Part shown: positions 27,826-36,275 of the stretch, piece by piece
How the letters are laid out: each line of letters opens with the position of its first letter
How positions within the stretch are numbered: position 1 is the first letter of the stretch
Origin: CAKMZU01 sp965248335
GTDB taxonomy: Bacteria > Pseudomonadota > Gammaproteobacteria > Pseudomonadales > DT-91
Length of the DNA: 64,000 bases
Direction of reading: 5' to 3'
Assembly: GCA_965248335.1 (NCBI GenBank)
Contig: CBDFIY010000003.1
Coordinates: 1,922,001 to 1,986,000, forward strand
Position numbers and translations under genes: made by a program
The notes under the pieces: generated by a model
What the model was told of the DNA's origin: nothing
Databases searched by the model: none
The model's input: the letters and a program-made list of their open reading frames with translations, nothing else

Positions 27826-28911
27826 ATGAGTAATCCACTAAAAACCCGAATTACCGACCTTTTAGGTTGTGAGTATCCGATCATCCAAACTGCCATGGGG
27901 TGGGTCGCTGATCCTAACCTGGTTGCAGGTACGTGTAATGCGGGCGGATTTGGGTTTTTAGCCGGTGCGACCATTCCTCCCGATGAAATGGAACGCGATA
28001 TTCTCAAAGTAAAATCTTTAACGGATAAAAACTTTGGCGTGAATTTTCACATGTACCAGCCGAACGCACAGCACATCATCGAACTATGCATTAAGCACGG
28101 TGTAAAAGCTGTCAGTTATAGCCGCTCACCGGGCAAAGGCATGATCAAGCAGCTCAAAGATAACGGTATTGTTTGCATCCCGACAGTGGGGTTGCCAAAA
28201 CATGCCATCAAAGCTGTTGAGATGGGTGCCGATGCGGTGACTGTGCAAGGTGGTGAGGGCGGTGGCCACACAGGTTCTGTACCTACTACCTTGTTGTTAC
28301 CACAGGTTGTTGATGCCGTCGGTGATAAAGTGCCTGTGTTAGGCGCGGGTGGATTCAAAGATGGCCGCGGCCTCATTGCTGCACTTGCTTTTGGCGCTGA
28401 TGGTATTGCTATGGGCACACGCTTTTTGTTGACCCAAAATAGTCCCGTGCCTGAAGTGACCAAAGCACAATATATTGCCTGTAAAAACCCTGCCAATATC
28501 GTTGTATCGAAAGCGATGGATGGTTTGCCGCAACGCATGATCATGAATGAATGGCTAGCGGATATGGAAAAAGCAAGCAGTATCCGTAAGTTATGGATAG
28601 CTTTTAATAATGGTTTGAAGTTTCGACAATTCACCGGTGCATCGATAACGAGTCTTTTAAAGTCAGCGCTGGCGATGACAAAATCGGGTGATGTGACACC
28701 TGCACAAGCCATCATGGCAGCCAATGCCCCGATGATCATTATGAAAGCGATGGTCGATGGTAAGCCGCAAGAAGGTGTTTTACCTTCTGGCCAAGTTGCT
28801 GGTGTTATTGATAGCTTGCCAACGTGCCAAGAGTTAATCGAATCCATCGTTCAAGAAGCAGAACAACGTTTGCAGAAGCTACAGACGCAAACCACAGAAG
28901 AAATAGCATAA
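27826..28911 (+). CDS. ipdC: IpdC-like NMO-family flavin enzyme
   Basis: 361-residue TIM-barrel FMN enzyme of the nitronate monooxygenase/2-nitropropane dioxygenase family. Visible are PIIQTAMGWVADPNLVAG, VQGGEGGGHTG (phosphate and active-site region with the conserved His) and VLGAGGFKDGRGLIAAL (FMN phosphate site). In actinobacterial HIP-degradation clusters this family member is IpdC, thought to act as a reductase on a hydroxylated HIP-CoA intermediate before ring opening. Its place directly after ipdAB supports this; nitronate oxidation is the less likely alternative. Confidence 0.8.
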   Translation: MSNPLKTRITDLLGCEYPIIQTAMGWVADPNLVAGTCNAGGFGFLAGATIPPDEMERDILKVKSLTDKNFGVNFHMYQPNAQHIIELCIKHGVKAVSYSRSPGKGMIKQLKDNGIVCIPTVGLPKHAIKAVEMGADAVTVQGGEGGGHTGSVPTTLLLPQVVDAVGDKVPVLGAGGFKDGRGLIAALAFGADGIAMGTRFLLTQNSPVPEVTKAQYIACKNPANIVVSKAMDGLPQRMIMNEWLADMEKASSIRKLWIAFNNGLKFRQFTGASITSLLKSALAMTKSGDVTPAQAIMAANAPMIIMKAMVDGKPQEGVLPSGQVAGVIDSLPTCQELIESIVQEAEQRLQKLQTQTTEEIA

Positions 28912-28925
28912 AAAGGTATTTAAAC

Positions 28926-29693
28926 ATGAATACACCCTTTGGCGTGACCATAGAAAATGGCATTGCAGAGCTGATTTTTAACAAGCCACCTGTGAATGCT
29001 TTTGATTCAAAAACATGGGCAGATATTGCGGCTACGATTGAAGATTTAGGGCGCGATGACCGTTGTCATGTCATTATTATTGCCGCTGAAGGTCGTGGTT
29101 TTTGCGCAGGCGTTGATATTAAAGAGCTTGACGCCAACGATTCTTTAATCGTGAAGGTTAATAAAGGCAATTACGACACATTTAAAGCGATTCACCTAAA
29201 CCCTAAACCTGTCATTGTTGCTGTGCACGGCTTTGTTTTAGGCGGTGGTATTGGTATTTCTGGCGCTGCAGATATTATCGTGGCTTCAGAATGCGCCACG
29301 TTTGCCGTACCTGAAGTCGATCGCGGCGCGATGGGCGGCGGTGCACATTTGCAACGTATGTTCCCTGTTCAGAAAGTCCGTTATATGTATTTCACTGGGC
29401 TTCCGATTGATGCACACGAAGCCTATCGTTTAGGTGCAGTAGAGCGCGTTGTTAAGCGCGAAGAGCTATTACCCACTGCTCGCGAGATTGCCACAAAAAT
29501 TGCTGAGAAATCACCTCGCATGATTGCATTAGCTAAAGAAGCGCTTACAGGTATTGAAGACGGTAATCTCGAAGACAAATATCGCTCTGAACAAGGTTTC
29601 ACGTTAGAAGCCTATCAGTCACCGGATTCTGCCGAATCACGTGATGCGTTTGTGAGCAAGCGTGATGCAAACTTCAGCGAAAACAATAAGTAA
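28926..29693 (+). CDS. echA20: EchA20-like crotonase, steroid ring D hydrolase
   Basis: 255-residue enoyl-CoA hydratase/isomerase family protein. GRGFCAGVDIKEL is the oxyanion region and VHGFVLGGGIGISGAADIIVAS the second. By context it matches EchA20, which opens ring D of HIEC-CoA and gives the IpdAB substrate. The ATG at 28926 follows aaaggtatttaaac; an earlier in-frame ATG at 28824 would overlap the upstream gene by nearly 90 bases and add unrelated residues. A generic enoyl-CoA hydratase cannot be excluded from motifs alone. Confidence 0.82.
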   Translation: MNTPFGVTIENGIAELIFNKPPVNAFDSKTWADIAATIEDLGRDDRCHVIIIAAEGRGFCAGVDIKELDANDSLIVKVNKGNYDTFKAIHLNPKPVIVAVHGFVLGGGIGISGAADIIVASECATFAVPEVDRGAMGGGAHLQRMFPVQKVRYMYFTGLPIDAHEAYRLGAVERVVKREELLPTAREIATKIAEKSPRMIALAKEALTGIEDGNLEDKYRSEQGFTLEAYQSPDSAESRDAFVSKRDANFSENNK

Positions 29694-29706
29694 GAGAGGT
29701 TAGTTC

Positions 29707-30876
29707 ATGGATTTAGTATTTACTGAAGCGCACCAAGCCTTTCGTGCAGAAATTCGCACTTGGTTGGCTGACAACGTGCCTAAAACGCCATTAAAATCAT
29801 ACGATACCGCCGAAGGCTTCCAGCAGCACCGTGAATGGGAAGCCAAAATGAATCAGGGCCGCTGGGGCATGGTGACATGGCCAGCAGAGCTGGGTGGCCG
29901 CGATGCGGATTTAATCCAGTGGCTGATTTTTGAAGAAGAATATTTTCGTGCCAAAGCGCCGAACCGTGTTAACCAAAATGGCATTTTCTTGTTAGGGCCT
30001 ACCTTGATGGAATTTGGCACCGACGAACAAAAAGCCGACATTTTACCAAAAATGGCTAACGGTACTGAAGTTTGGGCGCAAGGCTGGTCTGAGCCAGGTG
30101 CGGGTTCTGATATGGCCGCCATCCGCGCTAAAGCAGAACTTTCTGAATGCGGCGAATATTACATCGTCAACGGCCAAAAAACCTGGTCGACGCGTGCAGT
30201 TTGGGCAGATCAATGTTTTGGCATGTTCCGTACCGACCCCGAATCACAGCGCCATAAAGGTTTAACCTTTATCTTGATTCCTTTAGATTTAGAAGGTATT
30301 ACCGTCACACCGATTCCTCAGTTGGATGGTTTGCCGGGCTTTGCTGAAATCTTCTTTGATGATGTAAAAGTGCCTGTCAACCGCCGTTTAGGCGGAGAAG
30401 GCGAAGGCTGGAAAGTGGCGATGGCTACGGCCGGTTTTGAACGCGGCTTAATGCTTCGTTCACCCGCACGCTTTCAGGAAACAGCACGGCGTTTAGTCAA
30501 GCTATATGAAGAAAACCGTGAGCAAGCGGATCGTGATCCAGCGGTAAAAGATGCTGTGATTAAAGCCTATATGGCGACTGAATCTTACTGTTTGACCACC
30601 TTTGAAACGGCTTGCCGATTAATTAAAGGTGGTACTATTGGTGCGGAATCCTCTACCAATAAGATTTTTTGGTCAGAGCTTGATCAAAACATGCATGAAA
30701 CGGCGATGACGATTTTATCGGCACGTGCAGAGCTTGAGCCCTTCGCACCTGCAGCCGTCGGTGTAGGCACGTGGTTGGATGGCTTTCTTTTTGCACAGTC
30801 TGGGCCAATTTACGCCGGCACTAACGAAATTCAGCGCAATATTATTGCCGAGCGCATGCTCGGTATGCCGCGATAA
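29707..30876 (+). CDS. fadE30: Acyl-CoA dehydrogenase, FadE30-like
   Basis: 389-residue acyl-CoA dehydrogenase. N-terminal helix domain; substrate/FAD motif WAQGWSEPGAGSDMAAIRAKA; C-terminal IYAGTNEIQRNIIAERMLGMPR. The usual catalytic Glu of IYEGT is Ala here, as remembered for steroid-type enzymes where the base lies elsewhere or in a partner subunit. In HIP degradation FadE30 oxidises the HIL-CoA side chain. The next gene encodes a second, shorter family member 11 bases away, so they may form a heteromer. Confidence 0.8.
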   Translation: MDLVFTEAHQAFRAEIRTWLADNVPKTPLKSYDTAEGFQQHREWEAKMNQGRWGMVTWPAELGGRDADLIQWLIFEEEYFRAKAPNRVNQNGIFLLGPTLMEFGTDEQKADILPKMANGTEVWAQGWSEPGAGSDMAAIRAKAELSECGEYYIVNGQKTWSTRAVWADQCFGMFRTDPESQRHKGLTFILIPLDLEGITVTPIPQLDGLPGFAEIFFDDVKVPVNRRLGGEGEGWKVAMATAGFERGLMLRSPARFQETARRLVKLYEENREQADRDPAVKDAVIKAYMATESYCLTTFETACRLIKGGTIGAESSTNKIFWSELDQNMHETAMTILSARAELEPFAPAAVGVGTWLDGFLFAQSGPIYAGTNEIQRNIIAERMLGMPR

Positions 30877-30887
30877 GGAGCTTACTG

Positions 30888-31943
30888 ATGGATTTTACTT
30901 ACACAGAAGACCAATTACTGTTCCAAGAAAGCGTGCGCGAATTTTTAGTGAACGAAGTCACTTGCGAAAAAATCCGTGCTTTATGGGAGTCAGACACAGG
31001 CCGTAGTGATGAACTTTGGGGTCAATTGGCTGAGCTAGGGTTAACCGGCATGACAGTCCCAGAAGAATTCGGCGGTTTGGGCATGAATGAATTAGATTTC
31101 GTCCTGCTGGCACAAGAGTGCGGCTACGTTGCCTTACCGGCAAATTTAACCGAAACCGTGCTTGTTGCGGTGCCTTTGATTGCAAGCCTTACGAATGATA
31201 CCTTCAAAACCGAGTGGCTACCCAAAATTGCTGATGGCTCAGCAAAAGTGGCTGTTGGCCTTGAACTTAATTTACTGGTTGAAGATGCGCACGTCGCTGA
31301 CATATTGATTATGCAAAAGGGCAGTGCGCTTTATGCGGTTGACCCAAAGGCAGCAACCATTGAATTTAATGCCTCTGTTGATCTTTCTCGTCGTTTATAC
31401 AGCGTTGATTTTGATGAAAGTGCTGCACAGCTTTTAGTCGAAGGCAGTGAAGCCGATAAATTAATTGCCACGAGCATCAATCGTGGTGCGCTGGCTTCAG
31501 CTGCTCAAGCCATTGGCCTAACCAAACGCATGATTGATTTATCCGTAGCTTATACCTCTGAGCGTAAGCAATTCGGCAAACCGATTGGCAGTTTTCAAGC
31601 GGTGAAACATCGCATGGCGAATGTGGCTGTGGCGCTAGAATACACCAAAGCCCCTGTTGCTTTTGCCGCGTATGCGATCGTTCACAACCTTTCGACGGTC
31701 GATAAAAATGTCTCTCATGCAAAAAGTGTCGCTTGTGATGCATCGCTACTCGGTGCTAAAAACAGCATCCAGGTGCATGGTGCTATGGGTTATACCTTCG
31801 AAGTGGATCTACACATCTTCATGAAAAAAGCTTGGGCGCTTGATAAAACTTGGGGCGATCAAGCCTTCCATAAACAACGTGTCGCCGATGCTATGCTCGC
31901 AGATACCAACAAAATCGGTGCAGGTTACACGTTTATCGGTTAA
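30888..31943 (+). CDS. Acyl-CoA dehydrogenase, FadE31/32/33-like subunit
   Basis: 351-residue acyl-CoA dehydrogenase family protein, shorter and more divergent than its neighbour. MDFTYTEDQLLFQESVREFL and TVPEEFGGLGMNELDFVLLAQECGYVALPA are typical N-terminal features; AYTSERKQFGKPIGSFQAVKHRMANV carries the family signature, and HGAMGYTFEVDLHIFMKKAW the C-terminal FAD/substrate region. No IYEGT motif is seen. Likely one half of a heterotetrameric steroid acyl-CoA dehydrogenase; which FadE it equals is uncertain. Confidence 0.8.
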   Translation: MDFTYTEDQLLFQESVREFLVNEVTCEKIRALWESDTGRSDELWGQLAELGLTGMTVPEEFGGLGMNELDFVLLAQECGYVALPANLTETVLVAVPLIASLTNDTFKTEWLPKIADGSAKVAVGLELNLLVEDAHVADILIMQKGSALYAVDPKAATIEFNASVDLSRRLYSVDFDESAAQLLVEGSEADKLIATSINRGALASAAQAIGLTKRMIDLSVAYTSERKQFGKPIGSFQAVKHRMANVAVALEYTKAPVAFAAYAIVHNLSTVDKNVSHAKSVACDASLLGAKNSIQVHGAMGYTFEVDLHIFMKKAWALDKTWGDQAFHKQRVADAMLADTNKIGAGYTFIG

Positions 31944-32032
31944 AGACTTTTATCGACTAAAGAAAAGTAGGGTGGAAAGCGTTGGGCTGTCTGCCTTGCA
32001 ACAACGAATAAACAAAAGAGGGGAAACATCGG

Positions 32033-33181
32033 ATGCCAGAAGCCTATATTATTGATGCGGTACGATCACCCACAGGTAGACGCAAAGGCGGCTTAGCTCA
32101 TGTACACGGCGCAGACCTAGGCGCACACGTACTCAAGGCCATCGTCGAGCGTAACAACATCCCAGACGAAGATTACGATGACGTGATTTTCGGCTGCTGC
32201 GATACGGTTGGCACCTTAGCCGGGGATATCGCCCGTACCGCATGGTTAGCTGCAGGCTTGAGCGATAAAGTCCCTGGCACCACCATTGATCGTCAATGCG
32301 GATCTTCACAGCAAGCCGTACACTTTGCGGCACAAGCCATTATGTCTGGCACACAAGATTTAGTTATTGCTGGCGGTGTGCAAACCATGACACAAATTCC
32401 GATTTCATTCGCGATGACAGCAGCTGAGCCTTTAGGCATTAAAGATCCTTTCTCAGGTTCAAAAGGCTGGGTAGAGCGCTACGGTGAAGAGCCGCCAACG
32501 CAATTCAAATCTGCACAAATGATTGCGGATAAATGGGATATTTCACGTGAAGATCTTGAAAAGTTTTCGTTACAATCTCACCAACGTGCAATAGCTGCCA
32601 TTCAAGAAGGACGTTTTGATAACGAGATTATTCCGTTAGAAGGTGTTATCACTGATGAAACACCGAGAGAAACCACACTTGAAAAAATGGCAGGATTAGA
32701 TTATTTATTCGGATGCGACAAAGTGACAGCAGCCGTTGCCTCACAAACCTGTGATGCGTCTTCGGCGATTTTGATCGCATCTGCTGATGCGGTTAAAAAA
32801 TACGGTTTAAAACCCCGTGCACGAATTCATCACATGAGCGTGCGCGCCGACGACCCGATCTGGATGCTTACTGCACCGATTCCAGCCACCGAATACGCCC
32901 TTAAGAAAGCGGGCATGACGCTGGATGATATTGACCTTGTCGAGATCAACGAAGCTTTCGCCTCTGTGGTATTAGCATGGTTAAAAGAAACCGGTTACCC
33001 GATCGAGAAAATCAATGTTAATGGCGGCGCTATTGCATTGGGTCATCCGTTAGGTGCGACGGGGACAAAATTGATGACCACTTTGTTGAATGAATTAGAG
33101 CGTACAGGTGGTCGCTTTGGCTTGCAGACTATGTGTGAAGGTGGTGGGCAGGCCAACGTCACTATTATAGAGCGCTTATAG
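32033..33181 (+). CDS. fadA6: Thiolase, FadA6-like acetyl-CoA acetyltransferase
   Basis: 382-residue thiolase. The nucleophilic cysteine is in TIDRQCGSSQQAVHFAAQ, the catalytic histidine in GGAIALGHPLGATG and the second cysteine in QTMCEGGGQANVTIIERL. In steroid ring C/D degradation FadA6 removes acetyl-CoA from the ring-opened product. The ATG at 32033 follows gaggggaaacatcgg. Separated from the previous gene by 89 bases without a visible terminator. Confidence 0.88.
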   Translation: MPEAYIIDAVRSPTGRRKGGLAHVHGADLGAHVLKAIVERNNIPDEDYDDVIFGCCDTVGTLAGDIARTAWLAAGLSDKVPGTTIDRQCGSSQQAVHFAAQAIMSGTQDLVIAGGVQTMTQIPISFAMTAAEPLGIKDPFSGSKGWVERYGEEPPTQFKSAQMIADKWDISREDLEKFSLQSHQRAIAAIQEGRFDNEIIPLEGVITDETPRETTLEKMAGLDYLFGCDKVTAAVASQTCDASSAILIASADAVKKYGLKPRARIHHMSVRADDPIWMLTAPIPATEYALKKAGMTLDDIDLVEINEAFASVVLAWLKETGYPIEKINVNGGAIALGHPLGATGTKLMTTLLNELERTGGRFGLQTMCEGGGQANVTIIERL

Positions 33182-33246
33182 TCTGAACTTTTGAGGAATG
33201 CTTGTATCTAATCTAACGATATTTATGTTTCTTTAGGTTGGGTGTT

Positions 33247-33615
33247 ATGAGGTTTTTCCTGATCGTACTCCTGATGTCGTGTCAAAATACTTTTTGCGGT
33301 CAGTGTATTAATGGGGAAGATCATGAATGGGTAAAAACAGGGGCTGGGTATTATTGCTCAAAGTGCAATGTTGTATCTCCAGCTTCTCACTCATTCGGAG
33401 ACTGCGAGGGTTATGGTACACCGAGCTACTTTCCAGATGATGATTCGGAGGAGCTTGTTTCTGTTGGCGAGCAATTTTCTAATAGAGCAGATAATGATAA
33501 GCACGAAAAAGATAATGCTGCTATTCCTGAATCTAGTTTCAGTTTTCCTGCGTTGTTTACTCAAGCCGCTGCGGCTTACAACAATTTCCGAAGAAGCACT
33601 AGGAATAATAAATAG
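33247..33615 (+). CDS. Small exported Cys-rich protein with zinc-ribbon-like N-terminal motif
   Basis: I do not recognise this 122-residue protein. It begins with a signal peptide (MRFFLIVLLMSCQNTFCGQ; LMSC could be a weak lipobox). Then C-x4-DHEW...YYCSKC and a further cysteine (FGDC) resemble a short zinc ribbon; the C-terminal half is Ser/Asn/Asp-rich and looks disordered. It is inserted between the thiolase and SDR genes of an otherwise purely enzymatic operon. The ATG at 33247 is used; the upstream TTG at 33238 is unlikely. Confidence 0.6.
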   Translation: MRFFLIVLLMSCQNTFCGQCINGEDHEWVKTGAGYYCSKCNVVSPASHSFGDCEGYGTPSYFPDDDSEELVSVGEQFSNRADNDKHEKDNAAIPESSFSFPALFTQAAAAYNNFRRSTRNNK

Positions 33616-33644
33616 TATGATAAATAACAATTAGAGGATTTAAA

Positions 33645-34529
33645 ATGGGTGTATGCCAAAATAGAGTCATCATTATCACAGGCGCGGGCGGTGGCTTAGG
33701 TGCTGCACACGCAAAGTTTTTCGCCAAAGAAGGCGCAAGCGTTGTTGTTAACGACATCAACAAAGAAGCGGCTGAAAAAGTCGTTGCCGATATCAAAGCA
33801 GCAGGTGGCAAAGCCATCGCTAATACCTCAGATATTACCAACTATGACGACAGTGCCAATGCCGTAAAAGAAGCTATTGACGCTTTCGGTGACTTGCATG
33901 CGGTATTGAATAACGCCGGTGTCAATCGTGACCGTATGTTTGCGTCAATGAGTGAAGCCGAATGGGATACCATTATGGCTGTGCATTTGAAAGGCCATTT
34001 TTGCATTTCGTCGCACGCGGTACAGTATTGGCGTGCGCAGTCTAAAGCAGGAAAGCCTGTTTCAGGTCGTATTATTAACACTACTTCTGGTGCGGGCCTT
34101 CAAGGCTCTATTGGTCAATCAAACTATGCAGTGGCTAAAGCCGGTATTTGTGCATTAACACTTAACCAAGCGGCAGAGCTTGGGCGTTACGGTATTACTG
34201 CCAACGCTATTGCGCCAGCGGCACGCACAGGCATGACGACAGCCGTTGAATCTATGGCTACACGTATGGCAGTACCTGAAGATGGCAGCTTTGATTACTG
34301 GAATCCTGAAAATGTCTCGCCATTATTGGTGTGGCTAGCATCAGAGCAAGGTGGCGAAATGACCGGCCGTGTTTTTGAAGCCGAAGGTGGAAAGATCTCT
34401 ATTGCTGACGGCTGGCGCTCTACCGAAGGTGTTGATAAAGGTGCACAGTGGGATGCTTCAGAGATTGGCGACGCAATGAAAGCCCTATTAGAAAAAGAAG
34501 TTCCTGCGCAAAAAGTTTACGGAACTTAA
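33645..34529 (+). CDS. SDR-family 3-hydroxyacyl-CoA dehydrogenase, steroid degradation
   Basis: 294-residue short-chain dehydrogenase/reductase. Nucleotide motif TGAGGGLG (about residues 12-19), NNAG, active-site Ser in TTSGAGLQGS and YAVAK for Tyr and Lys. The C-terminal extension (residues about 245-294) resembles the SDRs of actinobacterial HIP-degradation clusters (the Rv3548c/Rv3559c group) and the dehydrogenase part of peroxisomal multifunctional enzyme 2. Last gene of the operon; an ERIC repeat follows 27 bases after the stop. Confidence 0.85.
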   Translation: MGVCQNRVIIITGAGGGLGAAHAKFFAKEGASVVVNDINKEAAEKVVADIKAAGGKAIANTSDITNYDDSANAVKEAIDAFGDLHAVLNNAGVNRDRMFASMSEAEWDTIMAVHLKGHFCISSHAVQYWRAQSKAGKPVSGRIINTTSGAGLQGSIGQSNYAVAKAGICALTLNQAAELGRYGITANAIAPAARTGMTTAVESMATRMAVPEDGSFDYWNPENVSPLLVWLASEQGGEMTGRVFEAEGGKISIADGWRSTEGVDKGAQWDASEIGDAMKALLEKEVPAQKVYGT

Positions 34530-34556
34530 AAGCTCTAATCTTTCTCTTAGCTTTGC

Positions 34557-34646
34557 TATACCTATCGGAATTGGAGATGCAAGAAGGCGGCAAGCGAGCG
34601 AATCTCCATGAGCTTACAGTCAGTAAGTGATTGGGGTGAGCGGTAG
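34557..34646 (-). repeat. ERIC/IRU repeat, one end missing at the IS3 border
   Basis: Left arm and central hairpin are intact (tatacccatcgg-type start, here tatacctatcggaattgga; aatctccatgagcttac ... gtaagtgattgggg). The outer right arm is absent: the sequence passes from ggtgagcgg straight to the IS3 inverted repeat at 34648. The arm was lost in the same event as the IS border or by prior deletion. Confidence 0.88.
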
Positions 34647-34678
34647 ATTTCAACATACTTGTCGCCTAAAGTTTACTT

Positions 34679-35755
34679 TTATGCCGCCTGATTTACTTCC
34701 CTATCACTTTTAGATTTCCCTGGGTTTAAATAAGCCTCATCAATGTGATCCCAGTTTCTAATGTCGCCACTCCATCGCTCTGGGTGCGCCATTTTCGCCT
34801 GTAGATAAACAGCTTTACGGTTGATTAAGATAATTCTATCTTGCTTCGTATGACGCTCTACAGGCGTGACATATTTTATGCTGCTGTGTCTGTGCTCATG
34901 ATTATACCAATCAGCAAATCCATTCACCCATTTTCGTGCTAAATCTAAACCCTCAAAGGCTTTTTCTGGGTATTCTGGTCGATACTTAAGTGTTCTAAAT
35001 AATGACTCAGAATAAGGGTTATCATTACTAACAGAGGGGCGGCTAAACGACGGAGCAACCCCTAATTCTTGCAGTGTCGCTAGCATTGTTGCGCCTTTCA
35101 TCGGGCTACCGTTGTCCGAATGTAAGATCACCTGATTCGGCTTAATCCCTTCACGTAAGCAAATATCTGTCATTAAATCTGCGGCCAATGCACTGCTTTC
35201 TTGTTCATATACCTGCCAACCAACAATCTTTCGGCTATAAATATCCATGACAAGATACAAGTAATAAAACAAGCCTTTTACCGTTGTTGGTAAATACGTA
35301 ATATCCCAACTATAAATCTGATTCGGGCCTGTGGCCGTCAACGATTCAGGTTTTGTAATAACTCTGGCAGGCTTACTTCTCAGCCGATGCTTATCTTGTT
35401 TATGTGCTTTTAACACACGGTAAATAGTGGATTCAGATGCGATGTACACACCTTTATCTGCAAGCATTGGCACGATGACGCTGGGCGATAAATTCGCGTA
35501 TTCAGGTTGGTTGCAGACCTGAATAATACGCTGTCTCTCAAGCTCACTGAGCTTATTACAAGGGCTGTGCTTGGCTGACAAACGACCATCTTCATCGCCC
35601 TCTGGTCGCGCCCAGCGCTGTAATGTTTTTGGTGTAATGCCTATAATATCGCAAGCCTGCCTTTGCCTAGCACCATTGGATCGAGCCTCGCTAATCAAGT
35701 GAATAATATCATCACGCTCTTGTTTCACTATTAGCTGGCCTCGTCGCTTTCCCAT
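34679..35755 (-). CDS. IS3-family transposase OrfB (DDE integrase core)
   Basis: 358-residue rve-type transposase. The catalytic triad is seen as SWDITYLP (first Asp), LHSDNGSPMKG (second Asp) and NPYSESLFRTLKYRP (Glu). An N-terminal helical region with a TPKTLQRW helix-turn-helix-like motif precedes it. It overlaps the 3' end of orfA by 25 bases, so it may be made by frameshifting or by coupled re-initiation. Full length; no internal stop. Confidence 0.92.
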   Translation of the reverse strand: MGKRRGQLIVKQERDDIIHLISEARSNGARQRQACDIIGITPKTLQRWARPEGDEDGRLSAKHSPCNKLSELERQRIIQVCNQPEYANLSPSVIVPMLADKGVYIASESTIYRVLKAHKQDKHRLRSKPARVITKPESLTATGPNQIYSWDITYLPTTVKGLFYYLYLVMDIYSRKIVGWQVYEQESSALAADLMTDICLREGIKPNQVILHSDNGSPMKGATMLATLQELGVAPSFSRPSVSNDNPYSESLFRTLKYRPEYPEKAFEGLDLARKWVNGFADWYNHEHRHSSIKYVTPVERHTKQDRIILINRKAVYLQAKMAHPERWSGDIRNWDHIDEAYLNPGKSKSDREVNQAA

Positions 35756-36252
35756 ATTTCGTGGACTTTTTTTTGGAGTACTAGCAGCGCTGCTGTTTCA
35801 GCTAATGCCTTATCTTTACGGTTTAACTCCTTTTTTAGTAACTTAATGTCATTTTTAAATTGCTTATTCTCACTTTGAATTTCTGAAGCAGTCGATAGGG
35901 GCTTATTCTTGATAAAATCACCTCTCCATTGGTTGATATGATGTGGGTATATTCCTTTCTCTCGGCAAAGCTGGCTGATGTCCTCGACGCTCAAAGATCC
36001 GCAGGCAATGACCATATTCAAACGTTCTTCAGCGCTCCAATCTTGGGGCCTTTTTTCTTTAACCATGGTCATTACCCCACCATCTAATGGTTGATTAAGC
36101 CGTTGCTCTTTAGCCTGTCTAATCCATTTTTGTAACGTCGAATGGCCAATACCTAAGTTTTCAGCCACATCCTTGATGCTCATACATTCTTGCCGGCTCA
36201 ATGCCTTTTCTATTGCCTGTATCTTAAACGAATGGGTAAACGATTTTCTCAT
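35731..36252 (-). CDS. IS3-family OrfA (helix-turn-helix protein)
   Basis: 173 residues with a transposase_8-like helix-turn-helix (SFKIQAIEKALS ... LGIGHSTLQKWIRQAKEQ) and a second one (SVEDISQLCREKGIYPHHINQWRGDF), followed by a coiled coil (about residues 118-160). It begins 48 bases inside the right inverted repeat. Regulatory or DNA-binding partner of OrfB. Confidence 0.88.
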   Translation of the reverse strand: MRKSFTHSFKIQAIEKALSRQECMSIKDVAENLGIGHSTLQKWIRQAKEQRLNQPLDGGVMTMVKEKRPQDWSAEERLNMVIACGSLSVEDISQLCREKGIYPHHINQWRGDFIKNKPLSTASEIQSENKQFKNDIKLLKKELNRKDKALAETAALLVLQKKVHEIWESDEAS

Positions 36253-36275
36253 TTTTTATGCCTCTAATTAAAATT

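Noticed and set aside
28116..28847. 243-codon frame opposite ipdC
   Set aside because: Antisense shadow of a well-supported gene; low-complexity Pro/Ser/Ala composition typical of shadow frames.
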